DNA of 64,000 nucleotides. Source: Lysinibacillus sphaericus. GTDB taxonomy: Bacteria; Bacillota; Bacilli; Bacillales_A; Planococcaceae. Within the stretch, counting starts at the first letter, position 1. Each line of letters opens with the position of its first letter. Position numbers and translations under genes: made by a program. This document shows positions 8,811 to 17,892 of the stretch, piece by piece. The stretch spans positions 16,499 through 80,498 of the forward strand of contig NZ_SADV01000021.1 in the NCBI RefSeq assembly GCF_006864135.1, given 5' to 3'. The notes under the pieces were generated by a model. The model made no database searches, was not told the origin of the DNA, and worked only from the letters and a program-made list of their open reading frames with translations.

Positions 8811-9143
8811 CTAGCTCTGATTAAATTTTCCCTTAACATTTTCCGGTAAGTCATCCACATTTATTACTTTTGGGTCACCAGTATATCCTTCTAAGCTTCT
8901 AGGGACACGGACAATCGTTCCTTTTTTAAAAGGTTTTTCTGCAAAAAAACTTACAACCTTTTCATTTCCATCTTTATCATAGCCCTCTAGTGCGTATACG
9001 AAGTGACCATTGCTATTTGGAGTTTGTAATTCCTCGTTAATTTGAACATAGTAGTCTTTTTCTATCATAGCACCTTTGTCACCACAACCAACTAAGAAAG
9101 TAGTGAATAAAATAGTAATTGCTAAAAATTTCATAATCTTCAT
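8811..9143 (-). CDS. YxeA-family (DUF1093) lipoprotein
   Basis: 110 residues with a lipoprotein signal (LVGC, Cys20), then a single YxeA/DUF1093 OB-like domain: YYVQINEELQTPNSNGHFVY, EGYDKDGNEKVVSFFAEKPF and KKGTIVRVP. This matches the family pattern of small secreted proteins of unknown function. GAGGAGGC lies upstream of the ATG. Members are often found near antimicrobial-peptide or metal stress genes, but nothing here identifies its role. Confidence 0.85.
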   Translation of the reverse strand: MKIMKFLAITILFTTFLVGCGDKGAMIEKDYYVQINEELQTPNSNGHFVYALEGYDKDGNEKVVSFFAEKPFKKGTIVRVPRSLEGYTGDPKVINVDDLPENVKGKFNQS

Positions 9144-9525
9144 TTCTTATGCCTCCTCTTTTATAACGAAATAGTCTCGTTACATAAGAGTATAGATAAA
9201 ATCTCCACTACCTTAAATTTCGGAAGATGACAGTTAGCTGACAAAATTGTCATCTTCAAAACTACTATGAACTTGAGTAATCATTCACCTCTCACCTTCA
9301 GTAATCTCTGTCAATATCCAAGATTTTTTGCCGTTCTGCTTTAAAATCAATAACTTGCCCAGTTCATCTCTCTTTATAAGAATGAAAAGTGTCCTACCAA
9401 CAACAGACGAACAAAGTATGCTACGTAATCTCCCCCAAAAAACGAATCCCCCTTTACTCTAATGAAATACGGCATTACTGTAAAAGCGCAATGGGATTTA
9501 CCAACACATCAATGATCATTGTACT
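9144..9525. other. intergenic region without a supported gene
   Basis: The plus-strand ORF at 9389-9796 runs into the permease gene on the other strand and has no ribosome site. No terminator or recognisable element was found. Confidence 0.4.
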
Positions 9526-11400
9526 TTACCTCTGCATATTCTTATGTTTACGAATTATTATTCTAGTTATAATCAAAGCACTTACACCAGCTAGAACAAA
9601 GAAAATGCATATAAGTAATTGGACGTTGTCTGGAAGATATAGAGCAATAAACCAACTTCGTACATTTACGCCTAAAAGCTTTAGAACAATGGGCACAATC
9701 CCCTGTGGTAATGTGAAGATAATCCCCATCATAACGAGTAGACCTACCAAAATGGACTTTCCAGCAGATAGATTAGAAAATGTGTCGTCAGTTTGAGCTA
9801 CTTTGTTATCCACGGCTTGAGCTATTCCACCACTCTGCATGATAGAGAGTATATCTGGACCAAGAGCTTCCAAACGACGATATGCCAAGCGCCCAAAATA
9901 CCAAGCGATGAGTAAGCCGGTACACAATCCCACAGGTACACCGATCCATCTTAGCAAGTTTTGATGTAACAACGTCCCTAAGGTCAAACTGACTAATGTA
10001 GGTATTGAAGCAAAAAACAGCCATATCAACAACAATAAATTGGTTATAAATAATTTCCCTGCGTTCATGTCATCACCAGAGACAATTGTGCCGCGTCCAC
10101 GCCGATGAGGGTCCGTCACAGGTACGAGCTTGTAAACTGAGAGGAACAACATTAGTCCCGCCCCTCCACCCAATAGTAATGGAAGCAAAGCCAAAACCCA
10201 TGCCCATGCCCAGTCCAACTTACTGAAATAAAGGAATAGGAGAGATATTACGATCGATACGGGGGCTACAACTATTATCCATGCAATTTGCCTGCCTCGC
10301 ACATCGTGCCGTTCTGCACCCGGTGTAGTAATAGTCATCCAAAGAGCACTGCCATCAAACCCATAAAGATTGTTCGAGAACATGCAAGTGAACATCACAA
10401 GGACTATGCCGACCCAGGGCATTAATAAAGTAACACCGCTCAACGATACAAATAAGCCATAGAATAATCCCGTCCACAGCCCCATCCGCAACAATCGCCC
10501 CCGCTGCGGATCACGCATCCAAGTTTTCAGTTCCTTAAGAACGACCACCCCGATTTTTGAAGTTTTTGGCGTTAGAATATTGGCCCAAGTAAGGAACAAT
10601 GATTTATTTCTGCTATAACGTCTTATACGAGCTTCATTTTTTGTGCTTCCTGATAGCAGTCTTGCCCATGTAATCAATAGTAATCCACACAATAAAGCCA
10701 AACCACAGAGAACACCTACAGCTAAAAAATAATGGGATCGATTTACAGCTTCAATCGCTACCATAGCCCAACCTGATGGCAATATTCGAGCCGCTAAGGA
10801 AATTGCTAGGGACGGTTCCTCTACGAACACGCTAACCGAGGGAAGTAAATACCAACCGACGTTAAGTAAAGCTATAACGGCTCCTATGATCAACGCCCCG
10901 AATTCCAAACCTAATCGAGATTTCGATGCCTCCCCAATCGCCCCCATCACCACTTTGGACAACAGCATGATAATTACAAGTTGCAACAACATCGCAGGTA
11001 TGGCAACGATAACAGACCAAAATCCAAGTCTTGCTGCATAAATGATGAGAGAGAAACAAGCGACTAAGCTAACGATTGGTCCAATATCGATGAAAGAGGT
11101 ACCAAGCAACCCTAAAGCCAATCTTCGTTGGGCGATAGGCAGCAAGGTGAAGTATTCCGTTTTCAATACCCCTTCTCCGCCAACTAACATAGGCCCTATG
11201 ATCCAACCAATCATCCAAAAGCCACAAGCGATACAAATAAGATCTGCTGATGCTTCATGATTATATAGTACACTAAGCATAATCGTACTAACTGCCAGCA
11301 ATAGACCGATAACCCCGCCGCTCATCATGAGAGTCGCTCGTCCCCCGCTCATCGAGTGGCGAAGCAAAGAAATTTTCATTCGAATCATTACATTAACCAT
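9526..11400 (-). CDS. large ABC transporter permease
   Basis: 624 residues with about 12 hydrophobic segments in two halves separated by a basic cytoplasmic loop (KNEARIRRYSRNKSLF, then KELKTWMRDPQRGRLLRMGL). The KEL...RDP motif is typical of ABC-2-like exporter permeases in which the ATPase contacts the loop. It overlaps the ATPase gene upstream by 13 bases, so the pair forms one transporter. The codon use and base composition look GC-richer than neighbouring genes, suggesting acquisition. Substrate unknown; control by the TetR protein at the head of the operon suggests a drug or toxic compound. Confidence 0.85.
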   Translation of the reverse strand: MVNVMIRMKISLLRHSMSGGRATLMMSGGVIGLLLAVSTIMLSVLYNHEASADLICIACGFWMIGWIIGPMLVGGEGVLKTEYFTLLPIAQRRLALGLLGTSFIDIGPIVSLVACFSLIIYAARLGFWSVIVAIPAMLLQLVIIMLLSKVVMGAIGEASKSRLGLEFGALIIGAVIALLNVGWYLLPSVSVFVEEPSLAISLAARILPSGWAMVAIEAVNRSHYFLAVGVLCGLALLCGLLLITWARLLSGSTKNEARIRRYSRNKSLFLTWANILTPKTSKIGVVVLKELKTWMRDPQRGRLLRMGLWTGLFYGLFVSLSGVTLLMPWVGIVLVMFTCMFSNNLYGFDGSALWMTITTPGAERHDVRGRQIAWIIVVAPVSIVISLLFLYFSKLDWAWAWVLALLPLLLGGGAGLMLFLSVYKLVPVTDPHRRGRGTIVSGDDMNAGKLFITNLLLLIWLFFASIPTLVSLTLGTLLHQNLLRWIGVPVGLCTGLLIAWYFGRLAYRRLEALGPDILSIMQSGGIAQAVDNKVAQTDDTFSNLSAGKSILVGLLVMMGIIFTLPQGIVPIVLKLLGVNVRSWFIALYLPDNVQLLICIFFVLAGVSALIITRIIIRKHKNMQR

Positions 11401-12149
11401 GATAATCTCTTTCCTTCTTCAGGGCGCTTCCCAACTAACTGAACGAAAGCCTCTTCCAGACTTTCACCATTACGCACAAGATCCAACGGACCTGTAGCAG
11501 CCACTTTCCCCTTCGCAATAACAGCAACATGATCACACAACTGCTCAACTAACGCCATGACATGGCTAGATAAGATGACAGAACCGCCAGTGGCAACAAA
11601 ACTCTGCAAGATCGTTCTAATTGTTGACGCAGAGATGGGATCAACCGCCTCGAACGGCTCGTCAAGCACAAGAAGCTTTGGAGAATGTAGAAGGGCCGTG
11701 GCAAGACCAATCTTCTTTCTCATTCCAGTGGAATAGTTTATAACAAGCGTACGCTCATCATCACGGAATTCCAAAATATCAAGCAATTCTTCTGTACGCT
11801 GGGCAACAGTCTTTGCATCAAGTCCCCGCAATAATCCCATATAAGTCAAAAGTTCACGCCCGGTTAACCTTTCTGGCAATGACATGCCATCTGGCAGAAC
11901 TCCGATTAACGTCTTTGCATGTAAAGGATTTGACCAAACATCAACACCAAATATTCTAGACGCTCCACTATCTGGGCGTAGCAGTCCTACTGCCATAGAT
12001 AATAGAGTCGTTTTTCCTGCACCGTTCGGACCTACCAAACCGAAAAATGAACCGCTAGGCACAGTCAGGTTGACACTATTAACAACAGTGTTCTCTCCAA
12101 ATTGTTTGCTCAGTCCGTGCAGTTGAAGGGCCGAATCCCCGTCTGTCAT
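11388..12149 (-). CDS. ABC transporter ATP-binding protein
   Basis: 253 residues. Walker A GPNGAGKTT at about 39-47, Q-loop region, signature variant NYSTGMRKKIGLA (TG in place of the usual SGG), Walker B LLVLDEPFEAVD and switch His in SSHVMAL. The LSGGQ-degenerate signature and single-domain layout fit ABC-2 export ATPases of the CcmA type. It lies 38 bases downstream of the TetR gene and overlaps the permease start by 13 bases. Base composition shares the GC-richer look of the permease. Confidence 0.92.
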   Translation of the reverse strand: MTDGDSALQLHGLSKQFGENTVVNSVNLTVPSGSFFGLVGPNGAGKTTLLSMAVGLLRPDSGASRIFGVDVWSNPLHAKTLIGVLPDGMSLPERLTGRELLTYMGLLRGLDAKTVAQRTEELLDILEFRDDERTLVINYSTGMRKKIGLATALLHSPKLLVLDEPFEAVDPISASTIRTILQSFVATGGSVILSSHVMALVEQLCDHVAVIAKGKVAATGPLDLVRNGESLEEAFVQLVGKRPEEGKRLSWLM

Positions 12150-12187
12150 AACATTTCCCTCCTCCTTAAATTACCTTCTGATTGTGC

Positions 12188-12820
12188 TCACAAAGTTTCG
12201 CTCTTATCGGTTGCTAATTTAAATAAAGTGATTAATTCTTGTGCATAAGCATCAAGATCCAGTTCGGGATTCATCATAATTTGCGGCGGCACTGCATCAA
12301 TCGCCTGCCTAATTGTTATAGCCATTACTCTGGAAGAAAATGTTCGAAATTCTCCGTTCTTTTGTCCATATTGCAAAATTTGCTCTAGATCGTAAATAGC
12401 TGCCTCCTGAAGATTAAAAACAAACGACTCCTTTCCTTCCTTAAGACGAATTCCAGACCAAATTTCTAATAGAGCTAACATATATGTCTTATGTGTAGAC
12501 ATAAAGGCAATGTTGCTTTCAAGGTATACGCTTAGCATATCCCTTGCGCTAGTGGCAGATTGTATAAGCGGGCGCATATAAGAATCGCCAGAAGTATAGA
12601 CCTTTTCAATGACATGCCGAATCAACGTTTCTTTGTTTTTGAAATGGTAGGATATTACTCCCGTACTGATGCCTGCACGTTTGGCAATTTTCGCTAAGGA
12701 TGCTTGTGCAAATCCCAAACTGGCTATTGTTTCGATTGCGCATTCGACAATTTGCGTTTGCCTAGCAGCTTCAATAAAAGTAAGTTTTTTTTGATTATTC
12801 GTATCATTATTTATATTCAT
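12188..12820 (-). CDS. TetR/AcrR family regulator of the ABC exporter
   Basis: 210 residues. The helix-turn-helix lies at about 25-70: ECAIETIASLGFAQASLAKI, then AGISTGVISYHFKNKETLI, a clear TetR signature. The C-terminal domain is of the BetI/YcdC-like length. It is the first gene of a minus-strand tetR-ATPase-permease operon. The ATG has no evident ribosome site, so it could be poorly translated, or initiate at a nearby codon or from a leaderless transcript. It probably represses its own operon until the export substrate binds. Confidence 0.88.
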   Translation of the reverse strand: MNINNDTNNQKKLTFIEAARQTQIVECAIETIASLGFAQASLAKIAKRAGISTGVISYHFKNKETLIRHVIEKVYTSGDSYMRPLIQSATSARDMLSVYLESNIAFMSTHKTYMLALLEIWSGIRLKEGKESFVFNLQEAAIYDLEQILQYGQKNGEFRTFSSRVMAITIRQAIDAVPPQIMMNPELDLDAYAQELITLFKLATDKSETL

Positions 12821-13119
12821 ATTTTAAAATTAGCATGACCGTTCAAAAATTTCAATTGTTATTTTGGTTGATTTTGGATTTTTTGATAGTTATGGGGATT
12901 TCCGCATTATTCATGTCATTCTTTACTTGAAACTCTTCGATTGATGTTAAGGTTATTAGAGTTGCTTTCAGTCCAATTAAGTCTCCAGCCTTGCATTAGC
13001 TGCACAAGTTGGAGTAGGACTGTTGCAACTTGCATTATTCACCTTGCACTCTCAAATAGATTCATAAATGTTTCTACTTTTTGTCATTCAGCTTCAAAAT
13101 TGGATAACTTGCCCATCTT
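12821..13119. other. intergenic region, no supported gene
   Basis: Low-complexity, mixed-frame sequence between the tetR start and the DnaD relic. Short reading frames on both strands have no ribosome site and no recognisable domain. It may be more decayed phage DNA. Confidence 0.3.
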
Positions 13120-13753
13120 CTAAATCACTGAAATGTCCATTGCGTTGATGAAACCAATTAGGGACAACCTCTTTTTGCACTTGTCGATTGGATTATAAGT
13201 ACGCTGTTGTTGTTTTCGAGCTACAAATCGAAGTTTATCCGCTTCTACTTCCTCAATTGTTGTAAACTTCTTAGTAGTCCAAACTTGCAAAATCTTTTCA
13301 ACGTAATTCCAACGAAGCACATTGTTCTCTATTGCTTGCTTCCTAGCACGGATTACAAGCTCTTCTGACATTTCATTACTCCAATGACCGATTTTGTACG
13401 TGACATGAGCGGCTAGACAACCAAAGCCATTTTACTCATAAAATTGGAATGCGGTTTGTAGTTTTGGAATGTTCTCTTTTGAAGAATGGCTCTAATTATA
13501 GTATTGGTGGTTTTTCTGTGAACGGCTATTCCGTCACCGGATTTTCACTAAACGGCTCAACTTGTAGCGTTTCGAACACCGAGAGTTCAACCTTTCTAAA
13601 TTTCCCCATGTTTGTTCTTCCCTGCACTTTGTGAACATAGCCAACTACCGATAACTCAACCTTTTGCTTTTCAGTTGAAGCGAGTGTCTTTCAGAAAAAC
13701 CCTTTGTCTAATACAACATAATTCTCCTTGTTATGAACCCTAAATATTGCCAT
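13120..13753 (-). pseudogene. decayed phage-type DnaD replication protein
   Basis: The relic starts at 13753 with GGTGGGACAT-ATG. It reads MAIFRVHNKENYVVLDKGFF, the standard N-terminus of phage replisome organisers, then a stop (TGA). Further on the same frame shows the linker PFSENPVTE-stop-PFTEKPPIL-stop, then AFQFYE-stop-NGFG, where a Gln CAA has become TAA. Last comes an intact C-terminal DnaD domain (HWSNEMSEELVIRARKQAI, RWNYVEKILQVW) ending at 13120. Much of the winged-helix region is missing. At least four in-frame stops plus a deletion make it non-functional. It marks a lost prophage. Only the last 83 codons form an open frame, which alone could be mistaken for a gene. Confidence 0.85.
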
Positions 13754-13906
13754 AATGTCCCACCTTTTGTTTTATACGTACTTTGAGTCATTCATTAACT
13801 TATATCTGATTTGACACAAAAGAAGGGACAAATATTTAGAGTCTATTATTCCTCATCATTACGTGGCATCCGCCAGAGGCTTTAACTTCTTTGCTTAATA
13901 AGGCAA

Positions 13907-13943
13907 AAAAACAGGACATGCTACAATAGCACGTCCTGTTTTT
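13907..13943 (-). terminator. terminator after the 13970-14389 gene
   Basis: AAACAGGAC... and GTCCTGTTTTT form a long stem (ACAGGACATGCT / AGCACGTCCTGT with one mismatch) with T-runs on both strands. Confidence 0.75.
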
Positions 13944-13969
13944 CCCTTTTTATGGTCTTTTTCAACGTT

Positions 13970-14389
13970 TTATTTATATAACTCTTTATAAATAACTACT
14001 TTTAGGGCCGTTATTTCTTCATCTGTTAATTTACCTTCCATTTCTTGAATGACCTGTTCTTTCGTCATTGAACCATTTTGTACTTTTACTCTTATATTAT
14101 TAAGCTCCGAAATCCCAACTTTTTGAATAATTACTTTTGTAGCCTCTTCTTTTGTTGTAAACGGCAATTTGCTGCTGTCTGCAGTTTTAGCCTCTTCCAT
14201 AAATGATTTTAGTTGAGGGTCACGTTCAATCGTATTTTTAATTTCATCCATTTGTCCGCTTTGCTCTAATTCTGTTGAAATAGTATCAACAACCTTATCG
14301 GATGCATACTTCATACCATAATGATAAACCCCATAACCAATAACACCGATGAAAATTACAATGATCAGAAGGAATTTAATAAATCTCAT
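13970..14389 (-). CDS. membrane-anchored hypothetical protein
   Basis: 139 residues. A single N-terminal transmembrane segment (FIKFLLIIVIFIGVIGYGVY) is followed by a charged, largely helical extracellular domain ending in EEITALKVVIYKELYK. The start is set at 14389, six to seven bases after AAGGAGTG, rather than the upstream in-frame ATG at 14416. I do not recognise the family with certainty. It is monocistronic with its own terminator. Confidence 0.6.
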   Translation of the reverse strand: MRFIKFLLIIVIFIGVIGYGVYHYGMKYASDKVVDTISTELEQSGQMDEIKNTIERDPQLKSFMEEAKTADSSKLPFTTKEEATKVIIQKVGISELNNIRVKVQNGSMTKEQVIQEMEGKLTDEEITALKVVIYKELYK

Positions 14390-14571
14390 ACTCTCACACT
14401 CCTTAATTCTAAACATAATAATACTATATAGTGTGGAAAGATGAGAAATGATAACCTAATAAAAACTTTCACAATATTATCCTTTTTAACATATCCAACA
14501 CACAAATACAAAGAACATGCAAAGGATTAATTAAGTTTGACACGACATTGAGCTCAATCCTGACAAGCAAA

Positions 14572-15087
14572 TTAACCTTCTACTATTTCTTTAAATTCTT
14601 TTCCCTTTTGGACGTATGTGTCGATTGATAACTGGATTAACTCGATGTCTTTATCTTGTAGCTGACGTACGACTTTCCCTGGTGAGCCAACGACTAATGA
14701 ACGAGGTGGGATTTTTGAGCCTTGTGTAATAAGTGTGTTTGCCCCAATAATGCATTCTTCCCCAATTTCAGCATGATCTAAAATAACAGAACCCATACCA
14801 ACAATCGAGCGGCGACCAATTTTACAACCATGTAAAACAACTTGATGACCTACTGTTACTTCATCTTCTACAATAACTGGAGCCCCTTCATATAAATGAA
14901 TGGTTGAATTATCTTGGATACTACAACGTTTTCCGATGATAATACGATCTTCATCTCCGCGTAGTACAGCGTTAAACCAAATAGACGATTGTTCACCAAC
15001 CGTAACATCTCCAATAATATACGTGCCTGGCGCCTGAAATACTGATTCATGAACATTTGGCTTCTTTAAAGCGTATGTAATCTCCAT
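14572..15087 (-). CDS. gamma-carbonic-anhydrase-like hexapeptide protein (YtoA/PaaY type)
   Basis: 171 residues with left-handed beta-helix hexapeptide repeats throughout. The three metal-ligand His regions are present: DNSTIHL, then VTVGHQVVLHGC. The C-terminal helix (DIELIQLSIDTYVQKGKEF) packs on the helix in this family. ATG at 15087 is preferred because AAAGGGTG precedes it; the in-frame upstream codon at 15108 has no site. Its length and sequence resemble YtoA of Bacillus. PaaY, a thioesterase that helps the phenylacetate pathway in Proteobacteria, belongs to the same superfamily, and the paa cluster begins 2 kb away, so a PaaY-like role is possible but unproven. Confidence 0.85.
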   Translation of the reverse strand: MEITYALKKPNVHESVFQAPGTYIIGDVTVGEQSSIWFNAVLRGDEDRIIIGKRCSIQDNSTIHLYEGAPVIVEDEVTVGHQVVLHGCKIGRRSIVGMGSVILDHAEIGEECIIGANTLITQGSKIPPRSLVVGSPGKVVRQLQDKDIELIQLSIDTYVQKGKEFKEIVEG

Positions 15088-15161
15088 AAAAATCACCCTT
15101 TCAATCATCGGAATATTTTGCTAAAATTTAGTATAACATATTTTAAACGGAGGTGCTATAT

Positions 15162-16139
15162 TTGAATCAATTATGTTCTGTATTAGCAATAAAATACCCT
15201 ATTATCCAAGGGGGAATGGGTAATATCAGTAGTCCTAAACTCGTGGCAGCTGTATCGAATGCAGGTGGCTTAGGGACAATCGGCTGTGGAACAATGACAC
15301 CGACCGAAGTTGAAGAACGCATAGTTGCAACGAAGCAACTAACGCAAAAACCATTTGCCCTCAATGTGCCAATCAATGTTAATCCTTATACAAAGGAATT
15401 ATTGCAATTAGCTATTACACATAAAGTACCGGTCGTTTCTTTATCGGCAGGTAATCCAACTTTATATATAGAGAAATTGCATACACATCATATTCGAGTT
15501 ATCGCTGTTGTAGCCTCTGTTAAACATGCTATTAAGGCCGAGCGAGGCGGAGCAGACGTGATTGTTGCTGAGGGTTATGAAGCTGCAGGAATTAACTCCG
15601 ATTTAGAATTGACAACCTTTACGTTAATCCCTCAAGTAGTCGATGCGGTTTCTGTACCTGTTGTAGCAGCAGGTGGTGTTGGTGATGGTCGCGGATTAGC
15701 AGCTGCGTTAATGCTTGGAGCGGCTGGTGTTCAGATGGGAACTCGCTTTATTGCTACACAGGAAATGCCGGTACATCAGACTTATAAACAAAGACTAATT
15801 GATGCAACTGATGTGGAAACGGTCATTCTAGGACGTTCGGTTGGACAAGTTCGCCGTGTGTTATGTTCCCCTTTCACCTCTTCGCTTCTCGCTGATGAAG
15901 CAAGAGGTATAACACTTGCTGACTATCAAGAACGTACTTCCGAAACCTATCATATAAAAGGTGCTATGGAAGGAAATGAACAAGGCGGTTTTATGAATAG
16001 CGGTCAAATCGCAGGGATTATTCAAGACTTACCGACCGTTATGACTCTTATCGAGACTATGATGGATGATGCTCGGCAATGTTTAAATCGGACATTATTG
16101 AATACATTCCAAGACTCAGTTAGGGGTGTTCAATTATGA
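15162..16139 (+). CDS. nitronate monooxygenase / FabK-like FMN enzyme
   Basis: 325 residues with TIM-barrel FMN-binding fold. Motifs: YPIIQGGMGNISSPKLVAAV near the N-terminus, GGLGTIG, EGYEAAGI, VPVVAAGGVGDGRGLAAAL and GAAGVQMGTRFIAT (phosphate-binding end). This is the 2-nitropropane dioxygenase/enoyl-ACP reductase II family. The start is TTG at 15162, six bases after GGAGGTG; an in-frame GTG at 15153 lies inside that ribosome site. It overlaps the thioesterase gene by four bases (ATGA). Nitronate oxidation is the more likely activity, but FabK-like activity cannot be excluded. Confidence 0.85.
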   Translation: MNQLCSVLAIKYPIIQGGMGNISSPKLVAAVSNAGGLGTIGCGTMTPTEVEERIVATKQLTQKPFALNVPINVNPYTKELLQLAITHKVPVVSLSAGNPTLYIEKLHTHHIRVIAVVASVKHAIKAERGGADVIVAEGYEAAGINSDLELTTFTLIPQVVDAVSVPVVAAGGVGDGRGLAAALMLGAAGVQMGTRFIATQEMPVHQTYKQRLIDATDVETVILGRSVGQVRRVLCSPFTSSLLADEARGITLADYQERTSETYHIKGAMEGNEQGGFMNSGQIAGIIQDLPTVMTLIETMMDDARQCLNRTLLNTFQDSVRGVQL

Positions 16140-16543
16140 CAACTATGATCGACTTAAAGCGAGTGATTGCTGGAGAAATTGAACCACCAGCATGTGATAA
16201 AACATTAGGTATTCATGTAAAAACGGCTATTGCCGGTAAAGCCGTTTGCACTTGGAACATCGATGAACGCTTTTTAAATGGGCATCAAGTCGTCATGGGA
16301 GGATTTATCACTTCTGCAGCAGATATTACGATGGCCTATTCGATGGCTTCAATATTAGAAAGTAATCAAGGGTTTGCGTCGATCAATTTGCAAACAACAT
16401 TTTTACGACCACTTCACACCGGAACGGCTACGGTTGAATCAACAATTGTCAAACAAGGCCGAAAAACATGCTATGTGGAAGCAACCGTTTCTCAAAATGG
16501 ACAATATGCTGCCAAAATAACATCTTCTATCATGATCCTCTAA
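16136..16543 (+). CDS. PaaI-like hotdog-fold thioesterase
   Basis: 135 residues with a single hotdog domain. The helix GGFITSAADITMAYSMAS carries the catalytic Asp, and LQTTFLRPLHTGTATVES is the second half of the fold. It is coupled by a four-base overlap to the nitronate monooxygenase gene and lies convergent to paaX. PaaI hydrolyses stalled hydroxyphenylacetyl-CoA esters in phenylacetate catabolism. The more typical paaI sequence is the broken gene at 30065, so this enzyme may cover its role. That is inference. Confidence 0.82.
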   Translation: MTTMIDLKRVIAGEIEPPACDKTLGIHVKTAIAGKAVCTWNIDERFLNGHQVVMGGFITSAADITMAYSMASILESNQGFASINLQTTFLRPLHTGTATVESTIVKQGRKTCYVEATVSQNGQYAAKITSSIMIL

Positions 16544-16747
16544 ATGAATACGTTCTCGTAGTGTTGAAAAAAATAGTCGGGAAAATATTTGTAAAGATTG
16601 TCGCGCTTTCATAAGAGTGATTTCCGCCCCAGGCTTTTCGCTTTACTATGGGCTTATTTCAAAAGTGAACACTATGAGTTGCCGAAGATTCTTTATTTCA
16701 CTATAAATTAGAGGAACATGCCTGAAGAGTCATGCGAAAGATCAGTG

Positions 16748-16970
16748 GTTGATTGGAGTGAAGGCTTGGCGACTCCTTGGGGATCAACAATAGGGAACGA
16801 AGGCTAAAATCATCACGTCCTGTGATTACGCCTTCGTGACCAACATCGTGTTAGCCCGAAACCCTGCAGCGAAGCGGCTCATCAGATGCCCCCAAGAGGC
16901 TTTGCTCCGTGCGAAAGCGCAGTGTGACGAAGCGGCAGCTACAAAGCGCTCAGACGGAACGGAAATCAAC
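16748..16970. repeat. dispersed palindromic repeat, copy D
   Basis: Begins GTTGATTGGAGTGAAGGC and ends GGAACGGAAATCAAC (16956-16970), the inverted ends of the inner repeat seen in the elements near 6.0 and 33.0 kb. The middle (GATTACGCCTTCGTGACCAA, then CATCGTGTTAGCCCG) is closely similar to them. Unlike those copies it lacks the outer GGWTCATCACCAAAA ends. The ORF 16836-17021 inside it is not a gene. Confidence 0.65.
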
Positions 16971-17002
16971 TCCTCGTTTGCTAAAAAACCATATTTTAAC
17001 AT

Positions 17003-17041
17003 AGAAAAAGCTTATCCATAAATATGGACAAGCTCTTTTTT
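17003..17041. terminator. terminator downstream of paaX
   Basis: AAAAAGCTTATCCAT pairs with ATGGACAAGCTCTTTTTT with one internal mismatch. U-runs on both strands make it usable in both directions. Confidence 0.7.
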
Positions 17042-17046
17042 CATTC

Positions 17047-17871
17047 TTAATTATCTGCATGGAATATTTCTTCAAAGAAACGGCATGATGGACCTTCCAA
17101 TAAATTATAATATTCTTGGAATAATAGTGCAGCATGATTTCCACTCCACATAGGCGGTAATAATTCCTGTGGTAGTCCTGGATCGATAAATAAAAATTTA
17201 CGGTATTCATGAACAAGATTTGTACGCTCTACAAAACACTCGGCATCCGACATTTCTTGTCTTGAGATTGCACTTTGATGAATAATATATTGCTTACTAT
17301 ATTGATCCATAAACTGCTCATAACGGGCCTCAATCTCAGCCAACGACCAGCTTTTTTCGATTAGTGCTTCATGATCATGAGGGCCAATGTATTCAGCTGT
17401 AAAAAAGTCTACATGATTCGCAATATCATATTTTTGAATGAGGAGTTTAACTTCTTCTTCTAAATTATTCGGGGATATCCAACAACCATTCGAAAAGGAC
17501 CCAAATCCACTCCATAAGAGCTCTTTACGTAATTCATCTCGAATTTGTCGCTTATCTTCTGGAATAGAGTACATTAATAGTCTCCATTTCCCATCCCACT
17601 GAGTCGGTTTTAACTTGAAAATACGATTTGCCGCCTCTTGCATTCGTATTTCACCGCGTTTTGTTAAAAAATAATAACTACGATTCCCCCGTTTTTCTGA
17701 TTGCAGCCATCCTTGTTTAACCATTCTAGATACAGATACGCGTACATTTTGCTCTGTGTGACCGAATTCTTTTAATAAACGAATCAAACTACCGATCCAA
17801 ATTTTTGAACCGTAACGTATAATATAATCGCCATAGAGCGTAAAAATCATAGACTGTGTATTTGCACCCAT
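17047..17871 (-). CDS. paaX: PaaX-family phenylacetate regulator
   Basis: 274 residues. The N-terminal winged helix (IFTLYGDYIIRYGSKIWIGS, then GHTEQNVRVSVSRMVKQGWL) and the central PaaX domain (KWRLLMYSIPEDKRQIRDEL, then GFGSFSNGCWISP) match the PaaX/PaaX-like repressor family. In characterised systems phenylacetyl-CoA releases PaaX from the catabolic promoters. It is the last gene of the cluster, 21 bases after a crotonase gene and separated from thiolase by a terminator, so its expression may be partly independent. A palindrome at the paaK promoter is a possible target. Confidence 0.92.
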   Translation of the reverse strand: MGANTQSMIFTLYGDYIIRYGSKIWIGSLIRLLKEFGHTEQNVRVSVSRMVKQGWLQSEKRGNRSYYFLTKRGEIRMQEAANRIFKLKPTQWDGKWRLLMYSIPEDKRQIRDELRKELLWSGFGSFSNGCWISPNNLEEEVKLLIQKYDIANHVDFFTAEYIGPHDHEALIEKSWSLAEIEARYEQFMDQYSKQYIIHQSAISRQEMSDAECFVERTNLVHEYRKFLFIDPGLPQELLPPMWSGNHAALLFQEYYNLLEGPSCRFFEEIFHADN

Positions 17872-17892
17872 TCTCTCCCTCTACTTTCTAAC

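Noticed and set aside
9389..9796. 135-codon plus-strand ORF
   Set aside because: Overlaps the 3' end of the permease gene on the opposite strand and has no ribosome site.
12941..13123. 60-codon plus-strand ORF
   Set aside because: No ribosome site, no recognisable pattern, atypical residue use.
13449..13634. 61-codon plus-strand ORF
   Set aside because: Antisense to the DnaD relic, whose amino-acid signature is clear on the minus strand.
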